Shown: piece after piece, positions 25,025-35,694 of the stretch | Numbering within the stretch: position 1 is the first letter of the stretch | How the letters are laid out: each line of letters starts with the position of its first letter | Source: Lucifuga dentata | Lineage: Eukaryota; Chordata; Actinopteri; Ophidiiformes; Bythitidae | Assembly (NCBI GenBank): GCA_014773175.1 | Contig: VXCM01000302.1 | Location: 186,001-250,000 of the forward strand | Direction: 5' to 3' | DNA length: 64,000 nt | Position numbers and translations under genes: made by a program | The notes under the pieces: generated by a model | What the model was told of the DNA's origin: nothing | What the model saw: only the letters and a program-made list of their open reading frames with translations | The model's database searches: none

Positions 25025-26490
25025 AACATTGAGCAACTTCTGTTTAATAAACAAAATTTGGGACTTAACTGCCACTAAGATGGATAAAAGTAGACTTGGA
25101 TTCAATATAGCATATTTAAATTTCATATGCAAGGCTGGTATTTTCATTTTTGTTAAATTATTTTTTATCTTAAAAGATTATCCTCTTTAAGTAATATTTT
25201 AGGTAAAATTATCTGTAGACCATTTCATCTTGACAACAATTTCCTACACTCTGGCAAAGGCACGTTTTGAGTGTAAGAAACAGTTTCTGTACAACAGCTA
25301 TAACAGTACTTTACAAAGTGTGGTTATAGTAGTGCATAGTAGATATGCTGCTTACATCTGTGTAAGCGGGCAACTTCAAATTCTGTGCTTCCATTGTATG
25401 ATTTCATACATGAATGAATCCAAAGGTGAAAGGTGAACTAGTGTGACCCCAAGGTCAAGCAAGACAATTCCCAGCATTTTTGTTGTAAGAAGGAACAATT
25501 CCTTCTGCCCTTATTGGGAGGGGCCTCACTTTTGCAGTTATTCACGCTTTTAAAATTTTATCTTGATCATTAAGACCATTAAGAGTATATGCCATGGGCA
25601 ATGCTGAGAATTTTGGTTTGTATATTGTAATTTTATTCTGCAGAGAATTTTCAATTATGTATAATCTTTAAAGCATCACAGAACAAACATTGTCCAGGGT
25701 ACATATTCAAACAGGCACAAATATAAATAATGGATTGCTTCACAATGCTTTTTCATGTTTTTATATCTAGATACATTTTAGTACTGGTTAAATGCTGTGA
25801 CTATATTCCTGTTCAAATTAATTCAGACACATCCAGCTGTCAGTAGAATTATTAACAACCTTTTGCTTCATTTCACCTGCTGTGCAAAATTCACCCAAAA
25901 ATGTGTAGCCTGTAATAACATTTTTTTTTTTCATCATACAAGCACTTCAGGGAACTTTATCAGTGCAGTGATAATTAACAATATCAATCATCCTATAATT
26001 AAGAAGTATACCATCACTATAAACTTACAATTAAGTACTAGAGATGGAACCTAAATTTCTGTAAAATTAATACTGATAGATTAAGTTGTCTTTAGGATGG
26101 TAATTTGTCTTTAGTATGAAAGCATTTAAATTTTATTCACTGTACCAGTCCACTGGGCTCAGTTGCCTCGAACCTCAAAAATGACCACAAACTTTAACCA
26201 ACACTTCTGTAACACAGTGTCACCAAAAACAGAACATTATAATCATTACAAAAATAGGGTTTACTGCATGGCTTCTGTTTTGTTGTTTGTTATTTGCAGT
26301 TGCCACACAGTATTTTTATTTCTTTATATTAAAATGGGTTTATGGTATTTTTCGGCAAATATGAATATATTTGCTGATTTAATATTACAAGCACTTTAGA
26401 ATATAAATAATGTATAAAACAGTAGTACAAACTACCACAGTACAGCTCAAAAATTGACAGAGCTTCAACTCTTCTCTGGCACATCACCCC

Positions 26491-26495
26491 AAAAA

Positions 26496-26534
<39 letters not shown>
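26491..26534. repeat. (AAAT)n microsatellite
   Basis: About ten uninterrupted AAAT units. Confidence 0.95.
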
Positions 26535-26740
26535 GGCAGGAGAGTTCTAATGATTGTATTACACTGTACAGGAGAATGTATTATGTTCATGAAACCAAAT
26601 TTGTTCTTTAGTTTCAGCTGCTGAAGACAGAGTTAATATTTATACACTTTAAAGAAAAATAAATCTACTTCATTTTTTTAAAAAATATATTCAACTTAAT
26701 AATTGATGTTAAAAGGGAAATAAAATCATATCCTTAAAAT

Positions 26741-28000
26741 CTCACAGGCGACGTTTTGCTTCCGGCGGACAAATGATTGTACGGAAGTGTGGCGAATTTT
26801 AATTTAAAACAAAGAAAACGTACTTTCCCGGTAAGAAAACTTTAACTTTTGATTTGTTAGTTATTGATCATATACTATTACTTTTGACGTTTCGACCAAT
26901 AACCACTTGCTAAAATATTTTATTTTGAATAACCGTAGAAACGGGTTTAATCTCCTTATAACAGTTATAAATAAAGTAGTAAAACTTGAGAGTGGGCCTT
27001 GGAGAGATCGGAAGTGGCTGATATATGCTAATGAAGGAGTTGGGGTTTAGCTGGCTGGGAGTCGCCCTTCATTCACCACATGGTTAGATCCAGACTCTAC
27101 TCGCGCCACTTTCGCAATCTTACTATGATTCCCAAACTCGTAGGAAATCACAGTAGTAGCACATGGTTATGTTTTTGGATCATACCACCTAGGCTGCAGT
27201 CCAATTTGTGAAACCGGTTTCTTCTCAGTGTTTTCAGATGTCCCTTAAACAGTGAGAGTAAACGGTAAGTGTACAAGTGAGTGAAGATGGTGGATTTTTT
27301 CATGCTGGTGTCTTACTACGCGCATGTTATTGGCAAGAAACCTGTTGTTAGCCTTTTCGGGAGATAGGGTAATTGTAAGGAAAGTGAAATGCTTGGGTTG
27401 TAACCCACACCAGAGTCACACTTTTATAATTACAATCATAAAAACTATTTTAATCGTGAGTTTTCGTATTTGAAAACAATATTGTACGAGGCGCATGGCA
27501 TCCTCTCTGTGACTGGAGAATGAGGGAGATTTGAAAAGCGTGTTGCTGCTCCACCTTATGGCGGTATCTTGGGGAAGTGATCATGTGTTACATACTTTAA
27601 TGCTAGCAGCTGCCAGATATACAAACAAACGCGCTTCAAAATATGCCAGTAAATAGAGGTTTCGTTTGTGTTAAATTCGTGCGCAGTGGTGTGTGTATAC
27701 TAAAAAGTGCGTCCAGAACAAAGCAGCAGCAGCAGCACATGGGGGGTGCAGCAGGCCGCGCGCCTTTGCTATCCCGCGACCTGCTGAGCTAGCTCGCTAA
27801 CGCTAGCTAACCAGACGAGTAGCTAACACAAACTTTTAAATATAACGCTGTCAGTGGCTTTGATAACGACACTCCATTTGTTTAAATCGAGCAGTCTAAA
27901 CAACCATAAGATTTACAGCTATTTTGGTATTTATAAATACACGGAAAGACGCACTGATACCGACTGTTTAAGTTGGTTTCACCAGTGCAGCTAAGACGAG
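26741..28000 (+). promoter_or_regulatory. Probable promoter/first-exon region of the miR-17~92 host gene
   Basis: Base composition shifts to CpG-containing sequence, with GGCGACG and CTTCCGGCGG near 26.75 kb and GCCGCGCGCC and CCCGCGACC near 27.75-27.78 kb. ETS-type CTTCCGG and CGGAAGT cores flank 26.76-26.79 kb. An E2F-like TTTCCCGG abuts a splice donor at 26830, and a second donor (AACG|GTAAGT) ends at 27264. There is no TATA box at a convincing spacing. The interval lies 1-2 kb upstream of the microRNAs and in the same direction. The exact start site is unknown and more than one may be used. Confidence 0.5.
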
Positions 28001-28799
28001 ACTAGGTAATGCTAACTGCCGTTAGCTAGTTAACGTAACGTTTATATTTTAAGTGTCTGTTAAATGCCGCGTGCTGATTTATTGCTCCGTAGAATTAAAT
28101 GTCTCGAATATTCAAACTCCATATTGACCACATAAGACGTAAATTAGCATTTCTCTGGCTTACACGCATTAGACTGTTGGGCTAGATGCTAGCACATGTT
28201 TGCATCGGACTGTTTTGATGGAGCCCTTTGGCACTACTAGCTTGTTGTGTAGTGGATTCTTGAGTGAAGTTTGTAGTAGCTGCTATCGTACGCTTGGTGC
28301 GCTCTGGCTTATCCAGCGCACAGCTCACATTCACCAGGTTCCACTGTTAAATGCATATTTATTTTCTCACTGTAACGTTAGTTGAAGATTAGTAAATCTC
28401 GTTGGTTTCAGTATATTTTTACAACGCTGAAAATGCGGACTCTTAGGCGCCATGTTAGCGCGTGGGGGAGGGGTGCAGCAATGTGACCAGTGCAAGTGTT
28501 GCTCATATAGTCATTTCGTCCAGGTTCAGACTCAGATTTCTCACTGAATTTAATGGGGATGGTGGTTTCATCATTTTATCGTGTGCATTGATGAGTGCAA
28601 TAGTTTTGTCTGAGCTGTAAATAGAAGTTTATAGTGCACAAAACAAACCACACGTTAATCAGTCACTACTCTGCCATAAGGCCCTCTAAAAAGGCTACCA
28701 TCTTATTAACTGACAGTGACATGTAAAAATGCTTTGCTTGGTTACATGTTCTTTACAGTTTCCACCATGCTATTTATGCTGTTTTGTTTATTTTTGCAG

Positions 28800-28903
28800 A
28801 CCTAGACTGGGCTCAGGTATTTCTCCTCATCTGGAGACCTCTTCGCTTTGGATCTAAAGGCGCTCTGATTCAGTGCTTGAATGAATGCTCCCTCAACTCT
28901 GAG
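28800..28903 (+). other. Host-transcript segment upstream of mir-17
   Basis: Sequence between the predicted splice acceptor and the first hairpin. It holds CTCATCTGGAGACC and a potential but unsupported donor (CTCAG|GTATTT, 28816/28817). No extra microRNA hairpin is evident. Confidence 0.4.
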
Positions 28904-28988
28904 GTCACTGTAGTGTCAAAGTGCTTACAGTGCAGGTAGTCTGACAATATCTACTGCAATGAAGGCACTTTCAACACTATTCTGATAA
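28904..28988 (+). ncRNA. mir17: microRNA precursor mir-17
   Basis: The 5p guide at 28917-28939 (CAAAGTGCTTACAGTGCAGG...) matches the vertebrate miR-17-5p form; its seed AAAGTGC defines the miR-17/20/106 family. The 3p arm at 28953-28974 (ACTGCAATGAAGGCAC...) pairs with it, and TAGTGT/ACACTA pairing extends the lower stem. The loop is TGACAATA-like. In vertebrates miR-17 represses cell-cycle brakes and TGF-beta pathway genes and promotes proliferation. First of six hairpins in the cluster. The hairpin ends are approximate. Confidence 0.97.
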
Positions 28989-29029
28989 TGGTAACTATCT
29001 TAATGGCAGACTATGCATGTGCCTGCCAC

Positions 29030-29114
29030 TAGTGCTTATGCTAAGGTGCATCTAGTGCAGATAGTGAAGTAGACTAGCACCTACTGCCCTAAGTGCTCCT
29101 TCTGGCATAAGGAG
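29030..29114 (+). ncRNA. mir18a: microRNA precursor mir-18a
   Basis: The guide at 29042-29064 (TAAGGTGCATCTAGTGCAGA...) matches the vertebrate miR-18a form, and GATAG at its 3' end separates it from miR-18b, which has GTTAG. The 3p arm at 29083-29105 (ACTGCCCTAAGTGCTCC...) also matches. CTTATGC and GCATAAG close the lower stem. In mammals the terminal loop of this precursor is bound by hnRNP A1 to aid processing; the loop here, GTGAAGTAGACTAGCACC, is close to the mammalian one, differing at two bases from memory. Confidence 0.97.
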
Positions 29115-29171
29115 CTCAGACTCTCATCTGATCTGTAGTAAATATTTGTATATATATTTGTCCTTGAACTT

Positions 29172-29262
29172 TAGCAGTTCTCTGTTAGTTTTGCATAGTT
29201 GCGCTCCAAGAAAAATTAAGTTGTGCAAATCTATGCAAAACTGATGGTGGCCTGTGTTGCCG
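29172..29262 (+). ncRNA. mir19a: microRNA precursor mir-19a
   Basis: The guide is on the 3p arm at 29222-29244 (TGTGCAAATCTATGCAAAAC...) and matches the vertebrate miR-19a form, with seed GTGCAAA. The 5p arm at 29187-29208 (AGTTTTGCATAGTTGCGCTC...) pairs with it but has two differences from the mammalian passenger strand in its 3' half. miR-19 members target PTEN and are the main oncogenic part of the cluster in mouse models. Confidence 0.97.
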
Positions 29263-29337
29263 TCTGAATGATATTTGTGATTCTTACCTTCCTCAGTGGT
29301 AAGTGGTTTCCCCCACAGATCTGTTAGTGAGGGGCAG

Positions 29338-29428
29338 ACAGGTTTGAGCAGTATTAAAGTGCTTATAGTGCAGGTAGTTTATGGAATTCTACTGCAGTGT
29401 GAGCACTTAAAGTACTTCTAAATGCATG
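29338..29428 (+). ncRNA. mir20a: microRNA precursor mir-20a
   Basis: The guide at 29355-29377 (TAAAGTGCTTATAGTGCAGG...) matches the vertebrate miR-20a form and shares the AAAGTGC seed with miR-17. The 3p arm at 29391-29412 (ACTGCAGTGTGAGCACTTAA...) pairs with it and differs from the mammalian passenger strand in the middle, where it has GTG in place of TTA. It is about 93 bases downstream of mir-19a's guide. Confidence 0.97.
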
Positions 29429-29463
29429 CGTCCTCTTGAAAAGCTGCAGTGGGTGGTCTGTGC

Positions 29464-29556
29464 TCATGGGTCTCTGATTAGTTTTGCTGATTTGCTTTCA
29501 GCTTTTCACTGCACTGCTGTGCAAATCCATGCAAAACTGATCATAGAACTGAAATT
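29464..29556 (+). ncRNA. mir19b: microRNA precursor mir-19b
   Basis: The 3p guide at 29518-29540 (TGTGCAAATCCATGCAAAAC...) matches the vertebrate miR-19b form. It differs from the miR-19a guide only at the CCAT/CTAT position. The 5p arm at 29480-29502 (AGTTTTGCTGATTTGCTTTC...) pairs with it. The seed is identical to that of miR-19a, so the two hairpins act redundantly. Confidence 0.97.
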
Positions 29557-29574
29557 AATCTGATCAAAGTGGTC

Positions 29575-29662
29575 CCTTCCTGTGCAGGGTGGGAGAGGTA
29601 GCAATGCTGTGTGCTACTATAGTATTGCACTTGTCCCGGCCTGTTGAGGGATGGGGAATTGT
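29575..29662 (+). ncRNA. mir92a: microRNA precursor mir-92a
   Basis: The 3p guide at 29623-29644 (TATTGCACTTGTCCCGGCCT...) matches the deeply conserved miR-92a form with seed ATTGCAC. The 5p arm lies at 29586-29608 (AGGGTGGGAGAGGTAGCAAT...). miR-92a is the last of six members and the only one of its seed family in the cluster. The order 17-18a-19a-20a-19b-92a is that of the mammalian locus. Confidence 0.97.
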
Positions 29663-30048
29663 CCAGCCTGTGATATCCTATGAAAATGTTGCTGTTATAT
29701 TTGCTTTCGATGTTTGGGCTGATATATTTCCATTAACATCACCTCTTTTCTGATATGGTTTTGCCTGAAAAGATTAAATTGTCTCATGAACATTGCTTAA
29801 TTTACGTTGCTTTTAAAAACCATCTGAATCTAATAACATTTTGATTGTGGTGGCATCATATTAAATTGTTTTTATAAAGTTGCAAAACGCACTAAATTTT
29901 GTCTATTCTGTATATTTTAAATTGTTCACATCACCATGTAGACTTAGTGATTGCTCACTTGCAACATATCTAGAATATTTCTAGCTGAATGTCTGATTAG
30001 ATTAAAAAAAAAAGGAGTTTCTGTAAAGGGAAATGATTATTAACCTTA

Positions 30049-30054
30049 AATAAA
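30049..30054 (+). terminator. Candidate polyadenylation signal of the host transcript
   Basis: AATAAA about 400 bases beyond mir-92a. It is the first such hexamer downstream that I noticed. The sequence is AT-rich, so chance occurrence is likely. Confidence 0.3.
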
Positions 30055-30070
30055 GTGATCCTTTTGGGTC

Positions 30071-31448
30071 ATTGTAGAATACCTCAATGGTGTCATAGTG
30101 TCTCCTTGAAGTTGGGTGTAGAATCACTGACTGACCTCAGTAAATTAGAAAACTTTATTTTATTTCAATTCATGAAAGTACATGGCTAAAAAGATTGCAC
30201 TATAAAAATGTTCCTTGAAATTTTACTTGGTGATTTATAAACAAGGTTATCTTTATGCCTCATTACTGTTTTATTCTCTGTCTCTGAAATGACCAACACT
30301 GTTGTGGGGTAACTGTCATTATCTACTCTCAGGGTTGTAGTATAGAAAATAGACTAAAGTTCCCCTGTCACAGTAATGGAAATATTTGATTTCCAAACTA
30401 CAAATGCCAATTAATGCAACATTAAAATAGCTGTAAAACATTTTACAATTTTGAGTGGATAAATTGGAATAAACAGAATATTAGCATTTTAACATTTGGA
30501 CATTGGGTGTGTAATAGCTGGAAGAACCTCTTTTCTCACTAGTTTATAATTGACACAAATGCTGATTTGTCCCTTAGACTACAAACATTAAATACTGCCA
30601 TAGTAAATGATTTGGGCATTAAAAAAAAGTGATTTATGAATTTCATATGAACATGTGTCAGAGCTTTCAACATGTTATAGTTTTTGTTTTGTTTTGTTTT
30701 TTATTGATGCAGTATCAACAAACTGGTAAAAATTTATGAAATCGTAAGTTTCCACCATAAGTCTAATTAGTGATCAGTACAACTACTTCACTATTAAATT
30801 TTGTAGTTTGCATGGTTCTTCCAGCAGAGGGAAGCACATGCATACCTTTGCAGGGTAAGTAGCCTAATTGTGCAGGCAATAAAACATTAGTAATAAGCAC
30901 TAAAGTGGTATGTATAAATGATTAAACTGAGACTGACATCAATTTAACTTTTTGTAAAATAACTTGGTAGTTTTCAAATTGTGTGTTATGCAATTCAAGC
31001 ATCTTCATTTTGCAACATAGCATTTGGAGCAATGAATTGACCAAATATCACTAAGAGTTTACTTGGTTTTTAACAAAACTGCCATGATATTGCAGGGATG
31101 ATTTAACAGCTAAAAGAAATGTGCTGTGCTTTCTTACAGTGTCACAATAATGGTTAGAAATATGTTTTCTGTGACTTAATAAATTCTTCAGAAGCATGAC
31201 ACGCAGAGCCATTCACAGAAGTATGCACCTTTCATTACTCTTTCTTCTTGACAGTCAAGATAAAAGAAAAACCCAGAAAAGACGTGAACTTAAAGATGCA
31301 TTTCTGCTTGTCGGTCCGTGTTGATTGCTTTAGCAACTTCTGTTTGCTTTTGATTTCCAGAAAATCTTATACCTCAGACAGAATACTACATGATTGTGGG
31401 TTGTCAGGTAGATGGCATCTTGTGTGTTCAAGCTATAATAGTTCCAGA

Positions 31449-31488
<40 letters not shown>

Positions 31489-32517
31489 AGTGCCATGAAC
31501 TTCTGAACTACACAAAAGTGAAAAAAGTCAAAAATCCACTGAATTAAATGCCATTTCAGTAAACGGAATAGTGAAAGTCTCACTTGATTGCCTGTCAGCC
31601 ATATTAGGCTAGAAATCTCTAATTACTCCTCCGAAAGAAATAGAATTGTGCTGAACAGATGAAAACACCTGATGGCATACTCAGATTATTAAATATTTTA
31701 TTGATATGTTGTTTGGGACATGTCACTGTATTATATTCACTATGAGATGGTGATAAGAGAATGTCTGCTTGTGAGCTATTAGCTGCAGCCATGGGAAATG
31801 AATGTCTCTGCAGATGCCAGCCCGTCTGAAGTTATTCAAAGGTTCAAGTCTAATTAAGACAGCATCCTTCCAGCACAAAAGTGCTCTCTGCAAGATGTGT
31901 TGGGCTTTCTGCTGCATACCTGATTGTGTTCATCTCACAGACCCATTCCTCCCTTATCTGTATTCAGACTGCAGCCCCCTCATCCACCCACCCCCACNCC
32001 CCTCCAATCTTGTGATGGAAATTTTACTAGCCCTTTAGCCCGTGATTGCTATTTTTCACTCCACACTTCTGCAAAAGTGACCTTTTATTGTGAATGGCTA
32101 TTGTCCTCATTGTCCACTGGATTAGTGATATGATATAGGACATAACAGCCAAATTAATTATACAATTTTGGATGCAATGTGGTCTTTTTTTCCACTAAAT
32201 AACAACCAAAATCAAACGTTAATTTGCTGTGTTTCCCAGGGGATCAGACAGATTGGAGACAGTTTTTGAGCATGCTTAAATTTACTCTGTTACCTGGTGC
32301 AATTATTGTTGTAAATTTGTCCGTGATTACAGAAAAGGAGAATGCATGTGAATGAGTCATTTTACAGTGGGGTTTGGCTGTTGTTGGATTCATCAATTTT
32401 AATAGCTCTCAGTTTTCTGCAGAGTGCCTCACGCACTTAATTACGAAAAGACTGTTATCCTAAGAGCAATTATCCAACCAAAACTGTCTGCTTGAAACTA
32501 CCTGATAATATGTGATT
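30071..32517. other. Gene-free interval downstream of the microRNA cluster
   Basis: No exon was recognised. It includes a TG microsatellite (31452-31486) and a C-rich stretch with an N at 31998. The region is AT-rich. Confidence 0.55.
31452..31486. repeat. (TG)n microsatellite
   Basis: About 17 TG units. The open frames on both strands across it are translations of the repeat. Confidence 0.95.
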
Positions 32518-33108
32518 TTAAAGGACCATACCAGCGATTGTGCATGTTTGAACCCAATATATTCAATTTTCATACATGTTACGTTACTGACAATAATTTC
32601 CCAAAGCATACTACTGAAACGGTGAATTAAAACTTTTTTTTCCCTACCTTCCAGACCGCCATTGGTTTCAGTTCATTCTGGTATGCTATTAAAACCAACT
32701 TGTTGATACTTGAAACATTCTTGGGATAGGTAATCCATCATCGTGAACAAGACGTGTATTCAAGTTTTTTCGAAGTTACGTAATTTTAGCGTTTAAGCGC
32801 AATAAAAAGCACGGAGTGAATGTATGTCTCCACCAGGGAATATAATCCCAAAAGCAGACCTGCGTTTATTGAAAATTTTAAACGACCATGACTTCATAAG
32901 GTTGCATAACTATCAGCAGGTGAAACATCAATTTTTAAGGTGGGTGTATCACTTGAATATTTGATTTTGAAAGCTTAAGAGATTTTGCAAAATATCAGGA
33001 AAGCTGAAATATGGCTTTATCCTTTGGGAAATGATTGTCAGTAATGTAACGTATGAAAATTGAATATATTAGGCTCAAACATGCATGATCGCCAGTATGG
33101 TCCTTTAA
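32518..33108. mobile_element. TTAA-flanked element with long terminal inverted repeats (piggyBac-like MITE)
   Basis: The element core is 32522-33104. Its left end starts AGGACCATACCAGCGAT, and its right end finishes with the near-complement ATCGCCAGTATGGTCCT. Both ends are bordered by TTAA (32518-32521 and 33105-33108). The inverted repeats extend about 85-90 bp (32522-32607 and 33021-33104) at roughly 90 percent identity with a small indel. The internal 410 bp has no open frame of note. TTAA duplication is the hallmark of piggyBac-superfamily insertion, so a non-autonomous piggyBac derivative is the best guess. I do not recognise the terminal sequence. Confidence 0.8.
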
Positions 33109-33174
33109 GGTGGTCACGATTTAACAGATGTTGATTTTTTTAAGTCTTAAACCTAAACATGGTTATCATGGTTA

Positions 33175-33458
33175 TCAGACTGATTTTACATAGACTTGGT
33201 AGCATGTTTTAGTTTTCATGGGGCTAGCTGAATATTCAGAAGGGGTCTTGCCTGTGTTGATGTTGATGTTATGTCTCAGGGGATTGTTTAATTCTGCTAA
33301 CAGACACAAAAAGTCTTTGTCAGCCATGCTGCTGAGGCTGCAGTTCCTGCTGGCATTCACTCTGATGGGGGTCTGCTCCTTCAGCTGACCTCTATGAGTT
33401 AACCATCGCTCCAACTCCACCACCCTGCCCGACCGGTGAATGAACTGCAATTTTACGT
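33175..33458 (-). repeat. Unassigned repeat-like segment sharing a 41-bp block with 34.2 kb
   Basis: The 41 bases at 33353-33393 (starting GCATTCACTCTGATGGGGGT) are identical to 34192-34232. A neighbouring 21-base block (33436-33456) is present near the second copy in inverted orientation with one mismatch. A 91-codon minus-strand frame covers the segment but matches no protein I know. Likely pieces of a transposon. Confidence 0.5.
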
Positions 33459-34191
33459 ATGCCTATGGCACACTCCTGCTGTCAATTTATGCAAGTGAAC
33501 TTTTGAATAAGCCATGAAAACAATTAATTTTCTGAACAGGTTGATGAGGAGTTTTCACAAGGAACTTAATCACACTCCTTTGTGCCAGAACACTTGCTGA
33601 CTATGTGGCTTGTGAAGAGAGAGACGTGGACAGAATTCAAAGAACGCCCATCAAACATTTACAAACAATGTCCTGCTTAACAGACCCACAGTTGATCTGG
33701 CAATATGCCAAGATAGAGTCTCAGTGGTAATGGAATGGTTTAGTTAAATAACACTGATTGTAATGTTCTTGCTAATGCTTACTGCTAGTATTCGTGCATC
33801 TTTAAAAAAAAAAAATTCACAAGTTACAACATAGATGCAAACTTTTGAACATTTGACAAAATTACTTTTCACTCATTCACTTTCTTTGATGCATGCTTGG
33901 TTATGATTCTGCTTGAAAAAGTTTTCTTGGAACGAAATTTAAAATACTGTTAACTAAAAATAATGTTTTCTCTTTACCGGCACTGTAGTGGCATACTGCT
34001 ATTGTGTAATGAAAGAGCATTTGATCAAGCTTTTCTTGAGAAATTGTAATAGAAAGATATTTTAGAGTTCTTGCAATATATATATATACTTTTTGAAACA
34101 TTCCACCATCAGATCCTGCTTGCATCTCTGATTTGTAACCTACTGCAAACTTTATCATGAGTAGTGATAAAGGTTTTTACTTTTGTCACTA

Positions 34192-34253
34192 GCATTCACT
34201 CTGATGGGGGTCTGCTCCTTCAGCTGACCTCTGTAAAACTGCAGTTCATTCAC
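34192..34253. repeat. Second copy of 41-bp block plus inverted 21-bp block
   Basis: The block 34192-34232 exactly repeats 33353-33393. It is followed at once by 34233-34253, the reverse complement (20 of 21) of 33436-33456. A direct and an inverted piece are therefore fused here. Confidence 0.75.
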
Positions 34254-34275
34254 TGATCTATCAGTATCAGTAGTG

Positions 34276-34312
<37 letters not shown>
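34276..34312. repeat. (TAG)n microsatellite
   Basis: About twelve TAG units. Confidence 0.95.
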
Positions 34313-35694
34313 GAATTGTGTAATAGACAAATATTGCAAGCTTTGATATTAAACACCCCAAACTAAAACTGAAAAAATATAGGTCACTTTGGGAAGAACT
34401 GTGGGGGCCCCGGTGACTCTGTGCGCAAGAGGAAGTACTGCTTTAGGCTGCTAAATAACATAAAATGTCTTTAACCACATTAACTCACAGCTACTATTCT
34501 GTGTCCTATTTTCACTAACCCTACTGTCACCTGTCTCTCATTTCTCATCCTTGGGGAGTCAAAGTTCCCTTTGGCTTGAAAACCTTTCCATCTTTTTTCA
34601 TCTGTTCAACTAATTTCTGTTAGGCCAGCCAGTAAGATGGCACTGGCAGCAGTTCCAGCACTGCAGATGTTGATGCACCAACTGCACCATAGCTTTCTAG
34701 CCCTTGACATTCAGAGAGACAATTTTAGGGTTTTCACTGAAATGACAGTATTATCTAGCCTGTATTTGTGATTGGTAATATACTGTACTGGGTAGCGTTT
34801 TATCAGTCACATCAAATGATGCTGTCCAGGACAGCAGCTATCTCCTTTGAGGGCTTTCTCTCCAAATTGCAGTATGGAGAAATATAATGTATTTTCATGG
34901 ACTTAGAAAGCTTGGTTGGCAAAGAAAATGGCTACTATCTATTGGATTTAGGTTGTAGAATGTCCAGGGTAAATGGTGTTCAAACAGCTCTTTGTATTCC
35001 ATCAGTATTATAGGGTGTGTCCTATCCAAAATACACCATCTGGGGTTTTGCTCCCACTCACTGATGGACACACCAAGAGGTCATATTGTGCCATTTTCAT
35101 ACTTGAATTTTCTCAAGTGTAATATATGTTTTCAGTTGAATACCTCAGAATAATTAATCTAGCCAGAATGTTCAAGTAAAGAGTATACCGTACTGTTCAC
35201 ATTTTGACATTTTTGGTGACACAAAAATGTTTTGTCTTCTGACTGTGTTGCACATGACCTCGATCAGAGGTTCAAACATTTCACAATCAGTTACTCTGGC
35301 ACATGGGTCCATATAGATACTGTTTTTATTTTTACTGAAATAATAACAAAATAATAATTATATCTTAACAGGCAAATCCAAATGTTCCTTCAATGATGGC
35401 TATCAGTGTGCAAGTATGCATGCACCCCCACATATACAGCAGAAGTGCATCCAGCCTGTTTTGACCAGCAAACCAATTAATTGAAGCAGAAAATGCAACA
35501 ACAACAACAACATAGTGGCAAACAAAAGGAAAGGCATGCAGTTGTTTGTCCATTTAAATCATCTTGACCAAACAAGTTTAGACCTGGCTGTGTGCAAAGC
35601 TCATGTTTTTGATAGATTTCATTCACCTTGAGAGTTCATATTTCAAGACTTCCAGCAGCACGACACCGTGTTTTTGTTTCTGATCAATTTGGAG

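Larger units (their letters stand above)
23231..26740. other. Gene-free AT-rich interval between divergent genes
   Basis: No exon was recognised between the FASTKD5 5' end and the microRNA host gene. It holds a 13-bp-arm hairpin (23725-23753), a TTC microsatellite (24990-25024) and an AAAT microsatellite (26491-26534). Many short open frames are AT-driven. Confidence 0.6.
26750..30070 (+). ncRNA. mir17hg: miR-17~92 primary transcript (host gene), extent inferred
   Basis: The six hairpins share one strand and lie within 0.76 kb, so they must come from one primary transcript, as in other vertebrates. Candidate 5' exons end at donors 26830 (CCCG|GTAAGA) and 27264 (AACG|GTAAGT). A strong acceptor (TGTTTATTTTTGCAG) ends at 28799, so a 3' exon starting at 28800 would contain all six hairpins. 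A candidate AATAAA lies at 30049-30054. No long conserved open frame is present, consistent with a non-coding host. The boundaries are predicted from consensus signals alone. In mammals the host transcript is activated by MYC and E2F factors. Confidence 0.6.

Noticed and set aside
29299..29318. GTAAGT and CACAG signals between mir-19a and mir-20a that resemble an intron
   Set aside because: Donor and acceptor are only 20 bases apart, too close for splicing, and no function is implied.
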